From contig JAYMTF010000330.1 of NCBI GenBank assembly GCA_036897485.1, positions 1 to 39,655 of the forward strand: a DNA stretch of 39,655 nucleotides, written 5' to 3'. Both the position numbers and the translations under genes were made by a program. The stretch is from Pelargonium nanum (lineage: Eukaryota; Streptophyta; Magnoliopsida; Geraniales; Geraniaceae). Shown piece after piece: positions 1 to 12,000 of the stretch (its first letter is position 1; every line of letters begins with the position of its first letter). The notes beneath the pieces are model-generated. The model was not told the DNA's origin. It worked only from the letters and a program-made list of their open reading frames with translations, and did not search any database.

Positions 1-72
1 TTAAATTATCTAGTAATCCTTAATTTTTGTAAAAAATGGAAACAAGACACTCATTTTGGGACGGAGGGAGTA
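1..72. mobile_element. Stowaway MITE, right end (cut by window edge)
   Basis: The stretch ends in GGGACGGAGGGAG followed by TA. This is the inverted complement of the CTCCCTCCGTCCC terminal repeat typical of Stowaway (Tc1/mariner-type) MITEs, with the TA target dinucleotide at 71-72. Only one terminus lies in the window, so length and the other repeat cannot be judged. It lies downstream of the last visible BUB3.3 exon, probably in an intron of that gene. Confidence 0.75.
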
Positions 73-559
73 GTTAATTTCATATACCATTAAACAATAC
101 TTCGGTAACGTGATGATATTTCAGCTTTCTTTTGTTTTCCTACAACTTCCTGTCAGTTAAATGTTAGCAGAGCCCTAAGAAATTTCACATCAATTTCAAC
201 TCTGAATGACATGTTCTATTTCAAGAGAACTCCTTTATATGATCAGAATGGTTTACTAATAGTAATAGTATTGTTGGCATTATGTGAAATGCAGCTTGCA
301 CATGTTTCTGTACTTATTTGTAAATTCAATAGTTTAACCACTCGTCCCATAGTTAAAGCAGAGATAATGGCAGCTTAGTTGAAGTGAGTGGTAGAGATGA
401 AGGATGTAGCTGACTATAATGGACCTTGATGTATCTAGGTTTCAAGTTCTAAACTGATCAACAAATAAACAATAGTTTCAAGATTCAAAGAGTTCAGCAG
501 CTAAATGATAGCAGATATTTATAAATAAAATAAAAAAAAAAAATAATTTTGAAACTGAC

Positions 560-3500
560 CCCAAGTCATTTGAATTGGATGGATCAGAAATCTCCAATGC
601 TACTCGTCCATCTACTGATCCAGCTGCATATCCTACATGATCAGTAATTTAACTTTAGCACCACAAGATTTAAAGAGCTTCAATGCAGATACAACAAATT
701 AATAAGGGGATATGGAAACTTCAGATCTTTGACTCGTAAATTTCTGAGATGAATTATGCTTACAATTACAATTATCTATGACCATGTATGGCAAATATGT
801 AGGGGCAGACGAAACCAATTAACTAAAATTCATCACACAAAGTGGTTAGAGGTTCTTTGCGAATCTTGAGTGAAGCTCACTGTAGCCTCAGTGACAACTT
901 GACAGTTGATAACACGTTGTTATTATACCTTTGGAATAAGGAACAGAGCTGATACATTTTATTCTTGTGCCCATTTTTGATTCTTCTGATTGAACTGGCT
1001 GATCTAAGTTACGCAAATCAAATGTATAAACTGATGCTCCCATTGCTAGCATTAAACAAAGCCCGGAAAGTGACATGGACTCCACCTCTTCACCTAGGTT
1101 TCTGACATATGCAAGAGCCTGTGACATGCGCATGTCCCAGCACATTATCTTTTTATCCAACCCAGTAGTAATTACATGACCTACAACAACCAAAAAATAA
1201 GAAATTATGGTATTTTTGTTCAAGAACTAAAACGCTAACCAAGTAAAAGAATATATCATGTACAATTTGTTTTCCTTCGACATGAAGAAAAAAATGTTTC
1301 TAGGACATGACATAAAGAAAACAGAATCCTACATCATATGCATAATATATGATCTCCCAATATATGGACAAGGCTGAGTATCTACCTGTTAATGTCATAT
1401 AAACACATGCACTGTCATTTATAACTCATCAAGAGTTTGTTGTGCATGCAACCTAAGCATTATCTGAAATGGCAATCTTTTATCATTCCCCAATTGACAG
1501 TTGCAACCCCACATCTTTTTTGCAACAGTAGTATGGCATTTAGTATATCTGGATTTTCATGTGTCTTGTTTGCACCCATACTGTGCCTGGTTACTAAGCA
1601 AACAGTAAGCTATGAGTATCTGAAAGAGAAAGAAAGGGCAATAATCTGTACTTATGAGTTATGATGGCCAATTCACTTCAAGAGTTTCATCAGGTTTTCA
1701 TACTCAGCATCACTCAATTAAAACCAAAGCTACTACATTGCTGTTCGAACAAAGTCACTCCCATCATATAGAATTCATAACAGACTTGACATACTCCAGC
1801 TGAAACAGACTTAAAGGTGAAGTTCTTAAATCAGAGCCTCAAATTTATATAGTTCCTTAATTGCCATTAGAAGAGCCCCATGTAATACCATGTAACCCAG
1901 CAGGGCCACATCCTATCTACTTTGATGAATCTACAATATCTTCAGCATAATTTATCACAATAAAGTGATCTTTATCCAGTTACGTACTGATCCATCACAT
2001 ATTCACCTAGTAAAATGGATTGTTTTAAGATAGATCCACTGACTATATGCACATGTTACATGACAAAAGAAATCAATGAGCTATTGAGCTCTGAAAATTT
2101 GATGTAGTAAATTTCCCACACCAAAGCTTAATGAAAAGCAGATTTTTGCTCATAGCTAGTAAAGTAGGAACATGACAGTTAATAATGAAGCTTCCCACTT
2201 AAATGAAGACATGGCACTCTCCCAACAAAAAAAAAAAAACTTTTCTTCCCACAAATTAAAACCAAGACTTCCCGCGTTAAAAAAAATAATAAAAAAAAAA
2301 CAAGACTTCCCCTTTAAAAGGTGGGAGAGAGGTCACTTGGCTGTAATAGCTGGGGCAGACTTACTACTCAGTACAAATATCACTAGGTTTGTGTTTAAGA
2401 AGGCCTACGAGTTGTGGGCATCAGCATTTGGTGAACACGTAACAACATCAACCTTGAGGATGAATAAAGTTAATTTGTAGATTTATATCCTGATAATATA
2501 CTGGTTCTGATGCTCCACAACATCTTGAACAACAAAAATGCTACAACGGACAAAAATGCAAGAACGCATGATGTTCAATACAGGTTGCAATATGTAAATA
2601 TTTTTCAACAAGCACTGTAAAAAATATTCAAATAACAGTAGAAGAGAAGAAGCTTAATGGCTTACATGTTTCAGCAGAATATTCAACACAGGTTGCAATA
2701 TCATCATGATTTCCAGTTGTACCAAGAGTTCCCGCATGAAAGTCATACCTAAATGGAAATTTGTCCAAAAGACAATGATAGATAATTTTGTTAAACAATC
2801 ATAAGGGACTCACCCCATGTTTTAAGCAAATAATTGAAGCTTAACAACCACATTGTGAAACACAATATATATGATTGATGCCCTTTCAGATGACCATGTA
2901 TCTGAATCACTAATGTTGGACAAAAAATGCTTCTGAACATCATCAATCCATAATAAACCTACATGATGATGGTGATGATGGAAGATATAGGAAATTATAG
3001 ATGGATATATTATCATGACAATTATTTTTCTCATATTGTATCACATAAAACATATCTCTTCTCAATGTAATATAATAATAACTATCTGTAACATTCAAAG
3101 TCTAGAACAACAAAATTCCTTCTTTACATAAGAACAAACAAGATGCCAACATGTCTACCACAAAAGCAGCTGTTCTTCATAATAAAGTCCTGTAGTTAAC
3201 TAGTTATAACCAATTAATCAATACCACGCTACACTTATATCTGTACCATGGACAATAGCTAAACTAGAGAAATCAGTTTTTTACCTAAACTTTTCCACCA
3301 AAGTGGATCAACCTGAATAACCGATGTAGGACAGAAATTGCTTTATGACATCATATATTCATAATAAACCAACATGATGATGATAAAAGGTATATGAAAC
3401 CACTGGACATATTATCATAACAATTGCTTTTTTTCTCCCATTGTATTAAATAAAGCCATGTCTCTTCTCCATAATCTAATATAACCATCCATAAATCTTC

Positions 3501-4047
3501 AAAAGCCTCTGCTATTCGTAATGATGATGATTGTGGTTTGTAGCATGGACAAAAACTAACCTAGAAACTAGTCTCTTACCTAAACTATTACACCAAAATG
3601 ATTCAAACTATTACCAATTCACGGTGATAAAAAATTGTAACAGCAATCAATTGCAACAAACCACAATCAATTAAAAATAACTCAAATTGTGCTTGTGTAA
3701 ATTCAAGAACGAAACAAACCTTCTGATAGAACCATCAGAACCAGCACTAAAAGCAACTGTATCGTCCTGGAAACAGCAATCGAGAAGCGCAGCGTCTGAG
3801 GGAGCTTCCAATCTGAGCACCGAGCTGTCCACATCATATACCCGGAGATTCTGTGAACAATAATTACAATACATGAATCATGTGGAACCAAACAAAACCA
3901 AAACTCTTAAAAACGTCAACAGTGAAGAAACGAAGAACTTACTGAGTCCCAAGAAGAGATTAGGAGATTGTTCGACTGAGGAGCGAATCGAATTCTCGAA
4001 ACCGCATCTCCGATTCGATTCTCTAACTCTAAACAAGCTCCGTTCAT
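560..4047 (-). CDS. BUB3.3: Mitotic checkpoint WD40 protein BUB3.3-like (3' end outside window)
   Basis: Seven-bladed WD40 propeller protein of the BUB3 family, which in plants acts at kinetochores in the spindle checkpoint. Coding exons read on the minus strand: 4047-3943, 3850-3720, 2748-2666, 1180-929 and 632-560. All junctions are GT-AG and phases match. They give 214 residues plus a split codon, of roughly 315 usual. Seen: exon 1 ends FAPQSNNLLISSWDS, exon 2 has NLRVYDVD then DAALLDCCFQ and AFSAGSDGSIRR, exon 3 has GNHDDIATCVEYSAET, exon 4 has LDKKIMCWDMR, exon 5 has GYAAGSVDGRVALE. These blade motifs point to the plant BUB3.3 clade rather than BUB3.1. The start at 4047 opens MNGACLELENRIGDAVSRI, a plausible short N-terminus. 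No further exon was found in 1-540, so the 3' part lies left of the window. Introns of 971 and 1485 bases carry diverged repeats. Confidence 0.93.
2910..3625. repeat. Diverged tandem duplication inside BUB3.3 intron 2
   Basis: Two segments resemble each other. One starts at 2918 (GGACAAAAAATGCTTCTGA, then ATAATAAACC and an ATGATGATGGTGATG run). The other starts at 3332 (GGACAGAAATTGCTTTATGA, then ATAATAAACC and ATGATGATGA). A further pair, GGACAATAGCTAAACTAGA at 3249 and GGACAAAAACTAACCTAGA at 3547, suggests overlapping copies about 300-415 bases apart. The GAT/CAT triplet runs give a His-rich minus-strand reading frame that is not coding. Confidence 0.6.
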
Positions 4048-4167
4048 TTCGATTCAACAGATTGATGCCAATTGGGGCAGCTGAATCTGAACCGCTACCA
4101 GAAAGTTCTGATTTTTTTAAAATGTGGAGAAGGGTCTCTGGAATTTGGATTTGAGTGTCACCTGAAA

Positions 4168-4178
4168 TTTTCCCGCCC
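4168..4178. promoter_or_regulatory. E2F-like site upstream of BUB3.3
   Basis: TTTTCCCGCCC matches the E2F consensus TTTSSCGC and lies about 120 bases upstream of the BUB3.3 start codon, inside its promoter or 5' leader. E2F sites are typical of plant S-phase and mitotic genes, which fits a spindle-checkpoint gene. The match is by eye and function is inferred. Confidence 0.55.
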
Positions 4179-5225
4179 AAATGCCTATATCAGGTAATTT
4201 CAGATCAATCAAAAAGTGGATAAATTACGCTTAACTATTGTTTAACGATTGTAAATAGCGACTTTTCACAGGCTCTAATTGGCTTTTGGATTAGATTGGT
4301 TTGAACTTTGAACCAAATATTGAATCACGGTCCGGACCGACCGGGTCCTCGGGGATCTAGGTCAAACCCGGTGGCCTGGCCGGACGGGTTTTTTGTTTGG
4401 GAAACCAATTAGGTTTTATTTTGTTTTGTGATTGAATTTGAATTATTTCTATTGGGCTTGAGTTTTATTTCTACGGGATATTTACTTAAATCTGATTATG
4501 TTGTTTTGTTTTGAATTGGTTCAATTCGTAAAAAAAATAATTGTTTTATTTTATAGATTAAACCATTTGGAACAAAAATGAATAGATGAAAAATTCAAAC
4601 AATTTTGACGGTAAAATAACCAATTTGAAATAAAATGGAAAGTTTCAGAACAATTTTTGTTCCAAATTAACACAATTCACAAATTTAGGCGACGTCAGCA
4701 CTACATTCAATTATATTCAAAAAGTTATTTTTAAAAAATAAATAAATGTCACGTAAACAATGACGCCTTTACGGATTATATCAATTCAAAACATAATAGC
4801 ATCTTTAGACCAAAATGAAACAATATAAATAGTTAGGAGATTAAATTGAAACAAAAATCAAATTGGGTACGAACCGGAACAAAATAGATAGTTAAGGGGG
4901 CAAAAAATAAACATTTTCTTAAATATAATTATGTCAAGACCAGATTTGAACCAAACCGGTTAAAGATCGGATATTTTCTACTGTATGAACCGAGAATCAA
5001 CCCGAATGTTAAGAGTTTGGATTAATTTCAATTTTAACTGAATTTTGAACAACCTAACTTGTTCAAGAATCACCCATTTAAAACTTGCCGGAAGCTTCAC
5101 ATATATACAAGAAGTGTTAAGGCTAAAAGCTAATTATCCAAACACTTACAAGAAAAAACATGCAACAACAGACACTAAACATAGTTTCTATCTGTCTCAT
5201 TTCCTTTCCAGCTTTGTTGGAGAGC
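4179..5225. other. Intergenic region between BUB3.3 and MinE
   Basis: No gene seen. A GC-rich island at 4326-4390 includes the perfect 12-base palindrome CGGTCCGGACCG (4328-4339) and several CCGG/GGCC motifs. The rest is AT-rich, with scattered GAACCGG and AACCGGTT words, and could be an old, decayed transposable element. The right end (about 5045-5225) is expected to hold the MinE 3' untranslated region. Confidence 0.5.
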
Positions 5226-7593
5226 TCAGTAATAGTTGTCTTTCTCGTCAGGGACAAAGAAGTCAAACCTTACATCGACAGAACCAGACACTTCTCCGGT
5301 ATCCTTGTACTCGATGTTCGTTATGGTTCCAGTCTCGTCGTCTTCTTGATATTCTGGCTTCACTCGCCTTACAGGAACCGTCACAGAGTAAATTGTCCCG
5401 AGATCTGTATCTGTGGAAACGCTCAACTGAACCTTATCCTGTGATTCTATCACCACGAAATCTGATAGAGCGCGCACGATGTTACTGACAATCTTATGTT
5501 TCGCCTCATCGCTGACAGCGCACCGGTCTGAGAAGAGAATCATCTTCAAACGCTGCTTGGCGATCCTTGCATTCGAGCTTCTTCGTGTGGTCTGGGATGG
5601 GAATACTATCTTCCAAGCCAAATTCAAACGCTCGAAGAAGCTCATGTTTATTGTGCTTAAAAGAAAGCTCTCGGCTTCTTCATTGGTTACGGAATTAGGT
5701 GGCAAGTTGTACTCTTCGATAATTCCAGAGAGTCTTTTGGAATTAGATAGGCAAACAAGTTTCCGGTTACTAACCACTATGCCGGGCCATTTGGGTGTCA
5801 TATCAGATATCCCGGATCCTCCCTTCAGGAACCCCGTGAAGTCTACCTATAAATAAAGCACCAAACATCGATAAGTTTCATTATGTTCTCTACGATGGAA
5901 GATTTCACTAAAGAATACTACAAATGATGTGTAACAATTTGCAAAGCTGTTTCACTAAAAAGGAAAAATGATTCTGCCGCACAAACATGTGAACCAAATC
6001 TATGGTGATGACAAGGCTATAAGAGCCAAGCCTTAGCTACAATGGCATTAAAAAACTAACTTAATTTCCCCAAAAAGATCTGAAGAATTTGGTCAAAACA
6101 CAATCTATGTTTCTAGCTTCTACCCACAACAGCATAGTTGTTAAATCCAAACTGCTCTTACCTCACTAGTCTGAATGATATACAGTCACTAAAATTGCAC
6201 TAGTATCAATTGTTCCACCTCAAAGAATCGTATAAAATAGTCACAAATCAAAAATCAGCATTTCACGTGAAGAAGGAGATTGCAAAATAGAGAGACATGT
6301 ACGGCAAAATACTTTATTCTATACAGCTTCTGCCGCCTAACGACATCGTATCATTTATACCAAAGTTCTCAAGGGTTATCTTTATGATCATAACTTGATG
6401 ACAAACCATTGACTCTACAATGGAAGGTGGATAAGCCATGGGAAATAATTAGTCAAACAGAACATCTTCAAGTTCAAGGCACGCAACTACCTTTCCAACA
6501 ATAAACTGAGTTGTGGAAAGAATGAAAGAACTTGATTCCTCAAATTTACAACCACAACAAATTCATCGAAATATATAATTACGTCACGTCAATATTGTCA
6601 AGTTGCTTGAATGAGAGTGATCGTTTGGGAGGTACGAAAAGTTCTCTACCCAAACAAATCCAGATATGCACGTTAAGGTTCAAAAAGTGATCAATTCTTT
6701 CCTCACTTACAATTTAGTAAATTACAATTACCTAACAGGCCCTAAGGAAATATCTTCATAGCATTTATTCATGTGCTGACAATTCAAAACATTAAAAGAC
6801 CGTGTTAAGCAATTTTGTTATTTCCAAGTTCCAACTAAGCTCCGTCGAACAATTTATCTTTATAAACAATTCGTAGAGCTCCAAAGTAGCACAAGGGTGT
6901 TAGATCCAACCTCTGAGAAGCTACACCGCATCAAAGGAGCTATCTCCAAGTTAAAAAGCTTCTCTAAAGCAACAGCACCATTGCATATTACCCATTTCGC
7001 CAAAATTAACAAATCAATGACGCAAACAGACTAAAAGCCACTGGCCAACCTCTTGAAACCCCAGCAAATGAGCTATGGCTACAAACACAAACACTAGTAA
7101 GTAGCCATCAAGTTTCACCAATCACCACAATAAGCCCTATTCTGAACCAAAAGCCCCAAAACAAAGTGCAAAACAATCTAATTCAGACCAAACCCAGAAA
7201 AATATCAATCAAATGAAGCATACAAAATCCATCCTTTCATGCCAATTCCGACCACAATACAATAGAAAAGAAATGAAAATTCAAAAACAAACAAACAAAC
7301 AAAAAGCATTGTAATTTCGCAATTAACAGTCTGTCCTAACCTCGACCCATTACAAAATTCCACATTTTCAGTTCATTTCTCGCCGTTTCTATGCAACCAA
7401 ACAGTGAATTAACAAGAATTGACCAAAACATTTGATGCAGGATTTGATAAAATTAGGTATAATATGAAGATTAGAGCTGATGAACAAAAAGTCCAAATTT
7501 TTTTACCTTTGAAACGGGCAAAGAGCTCCGAAGAGGGTGCGGGTGATAGGAGGCCATGGTTGCAGAGACACTCAGATCTCCGGAAATCGCCAT
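5226..7593 (-). CDS. MINE1: Plastid division topological specificity factor MinE
   Basis: Chloroplast MinE, the partner of MinD that places the FtsZ division ring at mid-plastid. Two coding exons: 7593-7507 (29 codons, MAISGDLSVSATMASYHPH..., a Ser-rich basic transit-peptide-like start) and 5846-5226, joined in phase to give VDFTGFLKGGSG. The protein is 235 residues, close to the Arabidopsis orthologue. Around residues 99-107 is FFERLNLAW, and at 125-137 AKQRLKMILFSDR, the MinD-contacting core. YSVTVPVRRVKPEYQ and VDVRFDFFVP follow, the plant-specific C-terminal part. The intron is 1660 bases with no obvious insertion. The gene runs in the same direction as BUB3.3, and its promoter lies in 7594-7790, between the start and an old LINE. 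Confidence 0.96.
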
Positions 7594-7789
7594 TGTTGTG
7601 AGCTTTAACAAATTCACAGTACTCGAGCCTCGCCAAATTGCTATAGAGCTTCACTCTCGTTCCCTGGCGGAGCTATAGCTTTCAGGTGCTCATGTGACGA
7701 CATTGTTAATTGGCTAACAACGCTAGCAATTTCCATCGCACATCAAGACGACGCCGTTTCATCCGTTGCACTACCTTTGAAACAACCTT

Positions 7790-8336
7790 TTTTTTTTTTT
7801 AAAGAAATGTATACTTGTATTATTCAAGGCATACGATTTAAGGCATAAGATCCGACATAAGGACATCATTAAGCAAAAACGGGTCGACAAATCCAACCCA
7901 ACCTTCCACCACCATAATAGAACTCGACGATATAGCTAATCAATGGGCTACTTGATTCACCCGACGTCTGACAAAAACAAAGATAACATAAATGAAATAT
8001 CACTTAAGATCATACCCAAGACACTACGGTAACCCTCCCCTCCAATCGTTATTGCTCGAACTACCTCTTTAGCATCTGATTTCAACACGACCTCTGACAA
8101 ACCATGTAGCGTTGTCCATGAAAGTGCCTCTCTTATGGTTAACGCCTCCACCAATTCGGGATCCAAAGCACCATACCATCTCACCGGACCACCGCCGAGA
8201 ATAGTCCCCGACACCCAACCCCCTCTTGGCCGGTCCATATCTAGAAATACAGCCCCATCAGTGTTCAACTTCACCCAGGACGATCAGGCGGCCTCCATCT
8301 ATCCTCCTCCACCATTGTTGTCTATTGACCCGTAGC
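7790..8336 (-). mobile_element. LINE (non-LTR retrotransposon) 3' fragment with broken RNase H domain
   Basis: On the minus strand an RNase H-like domain common in plant LINEs is visible: KLNTDGAV (8273-8250), REALSWTTLHGLSEVVLKSD and RRVNQVAH near 7940-7965. It is followed by a short tail and a poly-A tract (poly-T at 7790-7801 on the plus strand). Breaks seen: a one-base shift between WRPPDRP and WVKLNTDG near 8280, a second shift before RRVNQVAH, and a stop directly after it. The longest open piece is 8274-7957 (105 residues). No reverse transcriptase is present, so the copy is 5'-truncated, as LINEs often are. No target-site duplication could be matched. Confidence 0.8.
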
Positions 8337-8398
8337 AGCCATGCTTCGAATGCTCTTCCAAGTTGCAACAATAGATGCAATCATAAATGTCAACTCAC

Positions 8399-8430
8399 AT
8401 TTATGTTTGGACCCGTTCCCAAACATAAAT
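8399..8430. repeat. Perfect 12-base inverted repeat (hairpin)
   Basis: ATTTATGTTTGG (8399-8410) and CCAAACATAAAT (8419-8430) are exact reverse complements around an 8-base spacer. The site lies just beyond the recognisable LINE sequence, in otherwise featureless spacer. Confidence 0.8.
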
Positions 8431-9030
8431 CTCTTACACGTAGCAAAAGACACTACGAACCACATTAACTAGGTAAATAATTTGGACCTAACGCGCAAAC
8501 ATCCAAAATCAACATACATCTTTTTCAACTTTAGGTCGCATAAAATGAGTAAATGACCCTAATTTTTGGATCAGGTGTATTTAATTTTTGGAATTGCGAG
8601 CCAAGATAAGTAAACTCGCATGTTTCCGCAATGTGTAATATACGAAAACCAAATCGATAAGTACTTAAGAACCGACAAACCAAACAAACTCATAACTATT
8701 CTAAGTCGGGTCCAAGTTAAACATTTTTCAGGATGGGCCAAACTAAAAAGAATAACCTTTTTGCCAAAACCATAAACGACACTTTTTGTTGAGTGCATTT
8801 GCTTCTTCTCACGATTGATTGATAGGCTGCAGCTGCGAAAACCTGGAGGAGAGAGAGAGAGAGGGAGAGCAGCGAGTACAGACTACGGAGAAGAAGCGCA
8901 TGAAGGTAGCAAGCAATAGCCGAAAACCAGAAACAATCACAGTCGCAACACAGCAGCATCAGATTGAGATTGAGATTGAGATTGAAATTTGAAAGAGAAA
9001 GGATCAAAATTTAAGCAATACTCACAGTGA
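8431..9030 (+). promoter_or_regulatory. RRG upstream region and 5' leader
   Basis: No gene seen. The last 200 bases before the RRG start carry a GAGAGA run near 8850-8870 and four tandem GAGATT-like hexamers near 8962-8990 (TTGAGATTGAGATTGAGATT). These are simple repeats typical of plant 5' leaders and core promoters. No convincing TATA box was identified. Confidence 0.45.
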
Positions 9031-12000
9031 ATGGGTAGATGGGGAGCTGTTTCGTTTCTCATTCACCACTTGCCTTCAACCTCTAGACACCTCGCTCCCT
9101 ATCCTCGTCGTCCTCCCAAGCTCTCACCTCCTACCAATTCCATCTCTCGATTCTTCGCTTTCAGGTCACTCTCCGCATTGGCGTCTCCGCTCTCCTCTTA
9201 CGGCCATGAAAGTCAACATCTTTCTGGCTCTCAAGAGCTCGCTCAACATGACTATTTCTCAGATCCCGGTATCGAAGAAGAAGAAGCCGGAAACATTCCC
9301 GTCAAAGCCTATTTTCTCTGCACTAGGTAGCTTTTGTCAGCTGGGTTCGATTTCGATTTTGTTTTGCTCAATTGGGTATTTCTGATTTTAATGGGTATTT
9401 GGGTCTATGCTTTTTCCTGATGAAAGTTGTGTTCTTTTCGGGTGTGCATTGAATTTTGGGTTTGGTTTCAATTTGTTTTTATTTATCTGGGTGTATATAT
9501 TTGCTCATAACATGTGTGTTTTCTGAGTCTGCATTGAATTGTGTACTGGTATGTTTGATCATTATATGTGCTGCTGGAATTGGTGTCTCAGTTGTTAGGA
9601 ACTATCTGCATATGTTGGGTTCCGGATTTGTAGTAACATTAAAAGGGGTTAATTTTGATAGGACATGAAGCACTGCAACCCAATTTGCAGAGGCAAGTGA
9701 AAAACTGAAATATGAGTTCCCAAATGTTACGGGGCCTGCTGTGGATCCGAGTTAAAAGAGGAACAGCTTTTGAAAGAGATGAAAGTATTTGAGGCTTGTT
9801 AGTTGTTTGTGATGTACAAGTGAGGAGAATTTTTGTCTATTTTCATGTTGTGGGTGTGCATTGAATTGTGGATTGGTATATTAGATGTTCCGCTGTAATT
9901 GGTTATTCAGTTGTCAGGAACAGTCTTCATATGTTGGTTTCCGGATTCATAGTAGCCTCAAAAAGGGTTAAATTTTTGTTGGACGAAAAGTATTGCTAAA
10001 AAATCTGCAGAGGCCTGTGGAAAATTGAAGTTTGAGTTGATGAGTTCCCAAATGGTACGGGATTATGGGGCATGAGCTTGTTGTTGATCCGAGTTAAGAG
10101 AGGAACACCTCTATAAAGAGATGAAAGTATTTGATGCTTGTTAGTTGTTTATGATATACAAGTAAGCAGAAAAATTGTTTCTTTTTTCATGTTGTGGGTG
10201 CGCATTGAATTGTGGATTGGTATATTTGATGTTCCGCTGGAATTGTCATCTCCGTAATTAGGCTATCTTCATAAGTTGGTTTCTGGATTCTTAGTAGAGT
10301 TAAAGGTTTTAATTTTGATAGGACATAAAGGACTGCAAGGCAATTTGCAGAGGCAGGTGGAAAATTTAAAATATGAGTTGATGAGTTCCCAAATGGTATG
10401 GGACAATCAGGCATGGGCTCGTTGTTGATCCCAGTTAAGAGAGGAACAGCCTTTGAAAGACATGAAAGTGTTTGCTGCTTGAAGTGAGCAAAATTTGTTC
10501 TTTTTTTCAGGTTGTTCCATGTTCTGTAATCTGTTGTTCTGTGAACTGTCCAAGAGTTTCCCCTCTAAGCCCTTTAGGTTACATAATTAAGTTCGTTTTT
10601 GACTTTGTTTCCTTCGTGCGTGTATATTCTCATTTCTTTCTGTTTTGGGGTCACTCCCTAACTGTTATCTCTTTCTTTTGCTCTGTTTTGCTCGTTACAC
10701 TTGGTTTTCTCAGATTCATGGTTTTGGCAGTATCAATCTGAAGAGCATGCAAGCTGAGAATTTACGCAACATTCTTCCTGCTACCTCTCGCTCATCAAAT
10801 TATATTGCGCTTAGATTTTGCAATTTCCCTTCAGGAATTTCTGTAAGTTTCTTCGAGAACTAGTTTGATCTTAGTTAATCTCTACTACATTTTTCTCTTC
10901 TTGTTTTCGTTACTTTTCCATGGCCGCATTGTATATTATAGTATATGAGGACTAATGTGTTCATAATAGTGTTCTCTGATATTCTTTTTCATTGAGAACA
11001 ATAATACGGTCAATCAGTTAACGAATAACTAAGGTCTATGTCAGGAGACTGGCAGTGATAATTAATTAAAAAACATTATAAGTGGATCTCCACAATCCTT
11101 AACGAGTGTATTTATGATATCACTTGTAACTCTAGGACTTGGGAATTGTGGAGAACCTGTACTGCTACCGTTACATGGTCGTTTTCCAATATGGATCTGC
11201 TGTTCTGTTCAACATTGAAGATGATGAAGTTGAAACTTACCTGGAAATGGTTAGAAGACATGCTTCTGGACTGCTTCCCGAGACGAGGAAAGACGGTACG
11301 TACAAATCCTCTCAACTGCCTTATTATACTATTTTAGGTTTGGTTTTAGGGATTTCAGTTTGAGCCTTCGGTCTAATCTTGTTGATGTGGCTTCTAATGT
11401 TAGGGTTTTTAGATTTAGAGGATATATAATGTGAATTCTCCTCTGGCATTGACTCATCTTGACCTTGTATTAGATTATGCTATAAAAGAGAAGCCCTCAA
11501 TGGATGTGTGTATGCGGGGAGGCCCTGACTATATTGTTCTGAAATCTTTGGATGCTGATGGTATTCGCATCATTGGAAGTGTGCTTGGCCAAAGCATTGC
11601 TCTGGATTATTTTGTTTCACAGGTAATCACATTCACATATTTAGTCATTTATGTTCTCTTTGTAATTATGGATTCCCCATTCCTTTTGCTTTAGTTTATT
11701 TTAGCACAAGCGTTCAAGATTTGCGATGTATGCATTATGCCATTTCAACGAACATGTTCGTGTGTTTATGTTATAGCTTGATATTTAATTAAAAGCCTTT
11801 ATTTCTTTCTCTAGGTTGATGGTATACTCCGAGAGTTTGCAGATATAAACCGTAACCTGGAGAAAACAGGAACATTTACAATGGACAGGAAGAAGCTCTT
11901 TCAGCTTGTTGGGAAGGCTAATTCGAACTTAGCTGATGTCATTATCAAAGTTGGGCTTTTTGAGAGGTAATGTCTGTCTGATTGCTAGTATACTTGGCTC

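Noticed and set aside
2822-3034. Minus-strand open frame with a run of six His
   Set aside because: It lies wholly in BUB3.3 intron 2 and comes from an ATGATG triplet run; no domain and no splice role.
4328-4339. Palindrome CGGTCCGGACCG as a regulatory site
   Set aside because: It sits in a GC-rich patch of probable transposon debris; no partner site or gene context supports function.
5045-5856. Plus-strand open frames of 94-147 residues
   Set aside because: They are antisense shadows of MinE exon 2, whose minus-strand product matches a conserved family along its whole length.
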